Part shown: in pieces, positions 58,985-64,000 of the stretch
Layout of the letters: every line of letters begins with the position of its first letter
Position numbering within the stretch: position 1 is the first letter of the stretch
DNA from: Siniperca chuatsi
Lineage: Eukaryota; Chordata; Actinopteri; Centrarchiformes; Sinipercidae
DNA length: 64,000 bases
Assembly: GCF_020085105.1 (NCBI RefSeq)
Contig: NC_058055.1
Span: 29,269,372-29,333,371 of the forward strand
Direction: 5' to 3'
The notes under the pieces: model-generated
The model's input: only the letters and a program-made list of their open reading frames with translations
What the model was told of the DNA's origin: nothing
Database searches by the model: none
Translations under genes and position numbers: made by a program

Positions 58985-59854
58985 CATTCGTCGTCCGTTT
59001 GGAATGAACTCAGACTGAAGAGAAGACGAAGAAGAGGAGGAAAGCAAAGCAGAGAGAAAAGCAGTGAGGACGAAGAAGAGGAGTGAAGGAGAAAGAAAGA
59101 AGAGCAGCAGCATCAGAAGGTTTGAACAAACTAAACGTCTCTTTCTCATTGTTCAGTCTGTAACTTTGTCTCCGTGGCAACCAGTGTCCTCTGATTCTGC
59201 TGATTTGACTTGTTTTGGAGACTTTCTGTGGTCCAATCAAATACTGCAGTGAAACTATCGGTACCACAGTGTACAAATCCTCTGTTAGGAGTTACATCAC
59301 TGCATCCAGAATGCTATTTCAGTAAAAGTACTGAATGCAGAATGATTATTTATTATATGATTGATTATTATTAATGATGCATGAATATGAGCTTTTCCTG
59401 TATCAGCTGGAGCTGATTGATCTGTCTCTGTATCTACAGTTATGCAGTTTAATGTATCATATTTTATAAACAGCTGACAGAGAAACGTCATCAGTTTGAG
59501 GAGATTTAAATCTAATCAAACAGTTGTTGTAGTTTAGTTTGACAGAGCTGATACAGTCTGATACTGACTTTATGATCATGTTTTAAAAACACTCGTCTCG
59601 TAATGAGACGTCATTAATGTTAAAGGTTATATTTATTTTTACTAAAGATGATTATTGTAAACTTGTCAGGACAATAAATCTGTTTTTTCTTGTGCATTTG
59701 TTGAAATGATCGCATATAAACCGTTAACAACGATTCAACATTGTTTGATTCTGTCTGTTTCTGAAGGTCAGAGGTCACTGACTTCAGACTGTCATCTGAT
59801 CTGAACCAACCCGGAGACAGAAAACAACTTTCACCATGGAGGCGTGACGGACAG
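58985..59854 (+). other. Tentative 5' UTR exons of a gene to the right
   Basis: 59767-59854 is bounded by CTGAAG and by ACAG then GTGAGA, and contains ACCATGGAGGCGTGA, a four-codon upstream ORF. The purine-rich block 58985-59119 could be an earlier exon. No coding exon follows within the window. Confidence 0.2.
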
Positions 59855-59869
59855 GTGAGACACCTGTAG

Positions 59870-61295
59870 ATCCGAGCTGCTCAGCTGTTAGTTTAAAGAA
59901 ATATCCCACAGATTCTTTATCTCACTTTAACAACTCACTCATGATGGAGATTTAAATATCGATCAAAATCGATGCAGCAGAACCAGAGATATTGTCTTTT
60001 TTATTCCACACATTCTTCTTCCTCATCAAAACATGGCACCTACATTACCCACAATGCAACTCTCCCTCTTATGTGTTATGCTAGTAGCGGCTAATGTAGC
60101 CTGGAGCCTCTACTCATACTGTCATAGTATCTGGAGTAACGATACGTAACTAACGTTCTATATCACATAGGCTTCGCCCTCTGAAGATATCGCTAGTGGG
60201 ATATGGGCGAAGCAGGATGTGGTCCAGGCCCCACTGGGTCTGTCCAGTACCCACAAGCACAAACACACACCCACTTTACAAGAAATCAATAACCAGTCCA
60301 TACCTTCGCCAAAGCCTCACAGTATCATATGTGCACAGAGACACCTGATATTCACCATGAGCGAATGAAACTGGAAAACAACATAAAACCTGCTGCTGTG
60401 AGAAGCAGAGACGGTGGTTCAGACGGTACCAGTCCAGCAGAGAGCAGAGTAGGAGCGAAAACATGAGGGAGAGCGCACAGTCAAAGCACCACGAATAACA
60501 CTCGAGAGACGTCCGGCAGGTAGAAACGAACGAAAGAGCAGGGCAGTTAATAGTTAGAATTAGAATTAGAGTAAGTTCTCTTTCAGATCTTCAGATATTG
60601 ATATAAAGGTTTGTTCTTGCAGCTGCATTGATAAACTTTTTTGCCTACAATGTAGATGAACCATGTCATGTGATATTCCACTTCAGTACACTTGAAGAAC
60701 AAATATTACTGGGACCACTACAGAAAATTGCAGATGAACATTTAATATCCTGGAATTCACATTCTAGACATGGCCACTGACAGTCCGTGTGATGATAAAG
60801 CACATTGACCAGCCATATACGAGGTTTCCACCTAGTCTTGTTTTCATTTTCAAACTTGTAGCCTTCAGCCGACGCTGACTCAAGTGACATCACTTGAGGA
60901 CATTTGTCAGACTTCACACAGTTCCCTCTAGAGACACTACAGGAGGAGTGCAGCAGCTAAGCTAATGCTCATTGGATGTGTTTGGTCAGTCTGTCCCAAG
61001 TCCAGGACTGTTGGACTGAACTACAATTCAATAGAATCTGAGACGGCTGCAGAGCTGTGATTGGCTGAAAACGGTGTGATGAACTGAATTTAAATTCATG
61101 CTGGAAAGTTACCCCTCTGCTGCCCACAGGAAATACTTTCCCGTTTATTTTCTTCTTCGGTGGTCGACTCACATTCCTCCCTCACACAGGATCAGTGAGA
61201 CCTCTGATTGGCCGAGATCCCCAGGGACACATTTTGATTGGATGACTGGACTCAGTCTTCTTTTCTCTGGAAGAAGAAGAAAAACATCCCCCTGA

Positions 61296-61349
<54 letters not shown>

Positions 61350-61930
61350 AATGTGTTCAGGCCTGTTTGAACCATTAGAGCTCAAATGATTCAACAGACT
61401 GTTTAACAGGCGTCTGACTGTTTCTGTGACGTTTAACTGACGCCAGACTGATTTCAGAGTTGAAGCTTCAGTTTTTAATCTTTCTTCATTCCTCAGAGCT
61501 TCAGTCGTCACTAACATACATCAGCATACAAACTAACATGCAATGTAATGTAACATACAGCAGCTGTTAATGCGAGAGACAGATTAAAAACAGAACAGTC
61601 AAAGATATCCTGACTTTTAGTCCAAAAACAGTGGATCCTACATTTCCCATAATGAACCTGGATAGTGTCTTCCTTTAGAGCCTCCCTGCCTAGTCTGTCA
61701 AATTGTACATGCACGCAATGATATTGTCACGTTTTTTATACTGTAGTACAACCTCAGACAAATAGTACATTAATAAAACCACTTCAGAGTTTGTATAAGC
61801 AAGTATTGAAAATCATGGATAAAAAAAACCTAACTCTCATCATTATTGCAATATATATATATATATATATATGTTTACATATGCGATATTGTTGTAGTGT
61901 AATGCGTCCTTATTCTGAATTTTTATGAAT
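59870..61930. other. Intergenic, no gene recognised; contains a (CA)n tract at 61288-61348
   Basis: It includes a short inverted pair around 60172-60212 (GGCTTCGCCC and GGGCGAAGC) and an AT run at 61851-61871. No exon chain was found. Confidence 0.5.
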
Positions 61931-61934
61931 TCTC

Positions 61935-63670
61935 AGTTTTTATCAAGTTTAGTCCTTAAAACAGATGAAGTAATTATTGTAGGTGATTTCAATATTCATG
62001 TGGCCGTTGAAAATGACAGAGTGTCAGAGTGTACATGAAGCCATTCACTGTTTTAACCACACCCTCAACCTTGTTCTGGTATATGGCATTGAAATTGAAC
62101 ATTTAATAGTCTTTACACAGAATCCTTCATTATCGGAGCATTATTTAAAAACTTTTGAACTCCTATTACTGGACTACACGCCATTAGGCAAAAACTCCTA
62201 CTCTAGATGTCTGTCTGATATTGCTGTAGCTAATTTTAGCTAAATTTAAGGAAGCAATTCCATCTGCATTTAATTCAATGCCATGTCTCAATATAACAGA
62301 GGACTCCTGTGCTAATTTCAGCCACTCCCAAATTGATCATCTTGTTGATAGTGCTGCAGGCTCACTGCAAACAACACTAGACTCTATTGCCCCTCTAAAA
62401 AAGAAGATAATAAAACAAAGAAAGTTAGCTCCATGGTATAACCCCCAAACCCACAAATTAAAGCAAACATAATGAAAACTTGAAAGGAAATGGCGTTCCA
62501 ACAACCTGGAAGAATCCCGTTTAGTCTGTCAAGATAGTTCTTTAATGATTCAATTTTGACTATTAGAGAAAAAATTCATCACATCCTGGCCTCAACCAGT
62601 ACCGATTTATCTTCAAACACAGGAACCTTAGAAACAGCTGTAAAACCTGATATATATTTAGACTGCTTTTCTCATATTGATCTTCTTCAGTTGACTTCGA
62701 CGATTAATTCATCTAAGCCATCAACCTGTCTCTTAGACCCCATTCCAACTAGGCTGCTTAAAGACGTTTTACCCTTAGTTAGCACTTCTTTACTGGACAT
62801 GATCAATATGTCTTTATTAACAGGCTATGTACCACAATCCTTTAAAGTAGCTGTAATTAAACCTCTTCTTAAAAAGCCCACTCTTGATCCAGGGGTCTCA
62901 GCCAACTATAGACCTATATCTAACCTTCCCTTTCTCTCTACGATCCTTGAGAAAGCAGTCGCCAATCAGTTGTGTGACTTTCTAAATAACAATAGTTTAT
63001 TTGAGGATTTTCAGTCAGGGTTTAGAGTGCATCATAGCACAGAGACAGCACTGGTGAAAATTACAAATGACGTTTTAATTGCATCAGACAATGGGCTTGT
63101 CTCTGTACTTGTCTTGTTAGATCTTAGTGCTGCGCTCGACACCACTGACCATCACATCCTATTACAGAGACTGGAACATGTAATTGGCATTAAAGGAGCC
63201 GCACTAAGCTGGTTTAAATCCTATCTATCAGATCGATCTCAGGTTGTACATGTTAACGGTGAGTCCTCCGTGCACGCCAAAGTTAGTCACGGAGTTCCAC
63301 AAGGTTCTGTGCTCGGACCGATTCTATTTACCTTATATATGCTTCCTCTAGGCAATATTATTAGGAAACACTCCATAAACTTTCATTGCTATGCAGATGA
63401 TACCCAATTATATCTATCGATCAAGCCAGGTGAAACTAACCAGTTAGCTAAACTTCAAGCATGCCTTAGAGACATAAAGACCTGGATGATCTGCAATTTT
63501 CTGATGTTCAACACTGACAAAACAGAAGTTATTGTACTTGGCCCCACTCTCTCTCTCTGTCTCCCAACCCAACCGGCAGCGGCGGATGGCTGCCCACCCT
63601 GAGTCTGGTTCTTTCCTTGCCACTGTCGCCAAGTGCTTGCTCATGGTGGGATTTGTTGAATTGAATATAG
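61935..63670 (+). mobile_element. L2-like LINE, 5' truncated, internally deleted
   Basis: It starts inside the endonuclease domain (DEVIIVGDFNIHV), passes a linker (IDHLVDSAAGSLQTTLDSIA), then an RT ORF at 62556-63602. RT motifs: [41 protein letters not shown] (usual A-F-D changed to A-L-D), [14 protein letters not shown] and [12 protein letters not shown] with the catalytic YADD. After VIVLGP the sequence jumps straight to the 3' tail (GGTTCTTTCCTTGCCACTGT), losing the C-terminal part. 63670-64000 shows nothing further. Confidence 0.9.
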
Positions 63671-64000
63671 TTAAAAAAATATAATCTTTTGATATTTGAA
63701 AATGTTTTTGGCCAATGTTGGTTTATTATATAAGATCATTCACATCTAGCACCACAACCTCTTAAACAGTTTGTAACAACATGTAGAGCTGGCTCAAGGC
63801 TAACAAGAGCTTCCTCTTGAGGGGACTGTTTTGATTTAGTACAACTGATCTTTTATCTCTGTAACCTGCACATCACTAGTGGCCTCCATCCAGGGACTAC
63901 AGATGAAAATTAGCTATTAGCTATATCTGGTACAATACATGTATTGTGCATCATCGCTGCTAAATAACAATAAAAAATATAATTCAAATATAATATAAAA

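Noticed and set aside
57097-59086. Three overlapping ORFs of 584-648 codons, rich in Ser, Leu and Pro
   Set aside because: All three frames of the same strand are open because the DNA is almost pure C/T, which cannot spell a stop codon. It is a tandem array.

Overview
This is a teleost fish nuclear DNA window. The evidence is spliced genes with GT-AG introns, a fish-type tandem AIG1 GTPase gene, very long CA/GT tracts, and many fish-type mobile elements (L2-like LINEs, a DIRS1-like element, a hAT transposase relic, a Tc1-type end and a tRNA-derived SINE). No operons, CRISPR arrays or bacterial features were seen. Every coding call is an exon chain that I joined by hand from splice signals and reading phase.

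Layout. 1-5760 (+): the 3' half of IK (splicing factor RED), 11 exons, with one intron that looks like a textbook U12 AT-AC minor-spliceosome intron. 5860-9630: LINE tails, a minisatellite and a SINE. 9801-11627 (-): a GIMAP-like gene whose two AIG1 GTPase domains splice together in frame. 11.9-20.4 kb: simple repeats, a 36-bp perfect palindrome, large hairpins and a hAT relic. 20460-23200 (+): a small CD2/SLAM-like immunoglobulin receptor with a YxxM motif in its tail. 23.5-29.5 kb: LINEs (one nested) and a Tc1 end. 29.8-53.9 kb (-): an ARAP-family gene, most likely arap3, followed through 24 exons in unbroken phase (1163 codons). It encodes a Pro-rich N-terminus, PH domains, ArfGAP, PH domains and RhoGAP. 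A DIRS element fills the last intron, and the usual RA and C-terminal PH domains are not visible. 54-64 kb: a CACCTG array, GT tracts, rearranged L2 copies, a 1.7-kb polypyrimidine array and a longer L2 copy.

IK and ARAP3 both map to human 5q31.3, so their presence together fits a conserved neighbourhood. The genes act in separate processes: pre-mRNA splicing, immune GTPase function, immune-cell surface signalling, and Arf/Rho signalling downstream of PI3K. The most unusual points are the AT-AC intron of IK, the possible truncation of the ARAP gene beside a DIRS element, the palindrome cluster at 18.5-18.9 kb, and an E-box-like minisatellite next to the ARAP 5' end.
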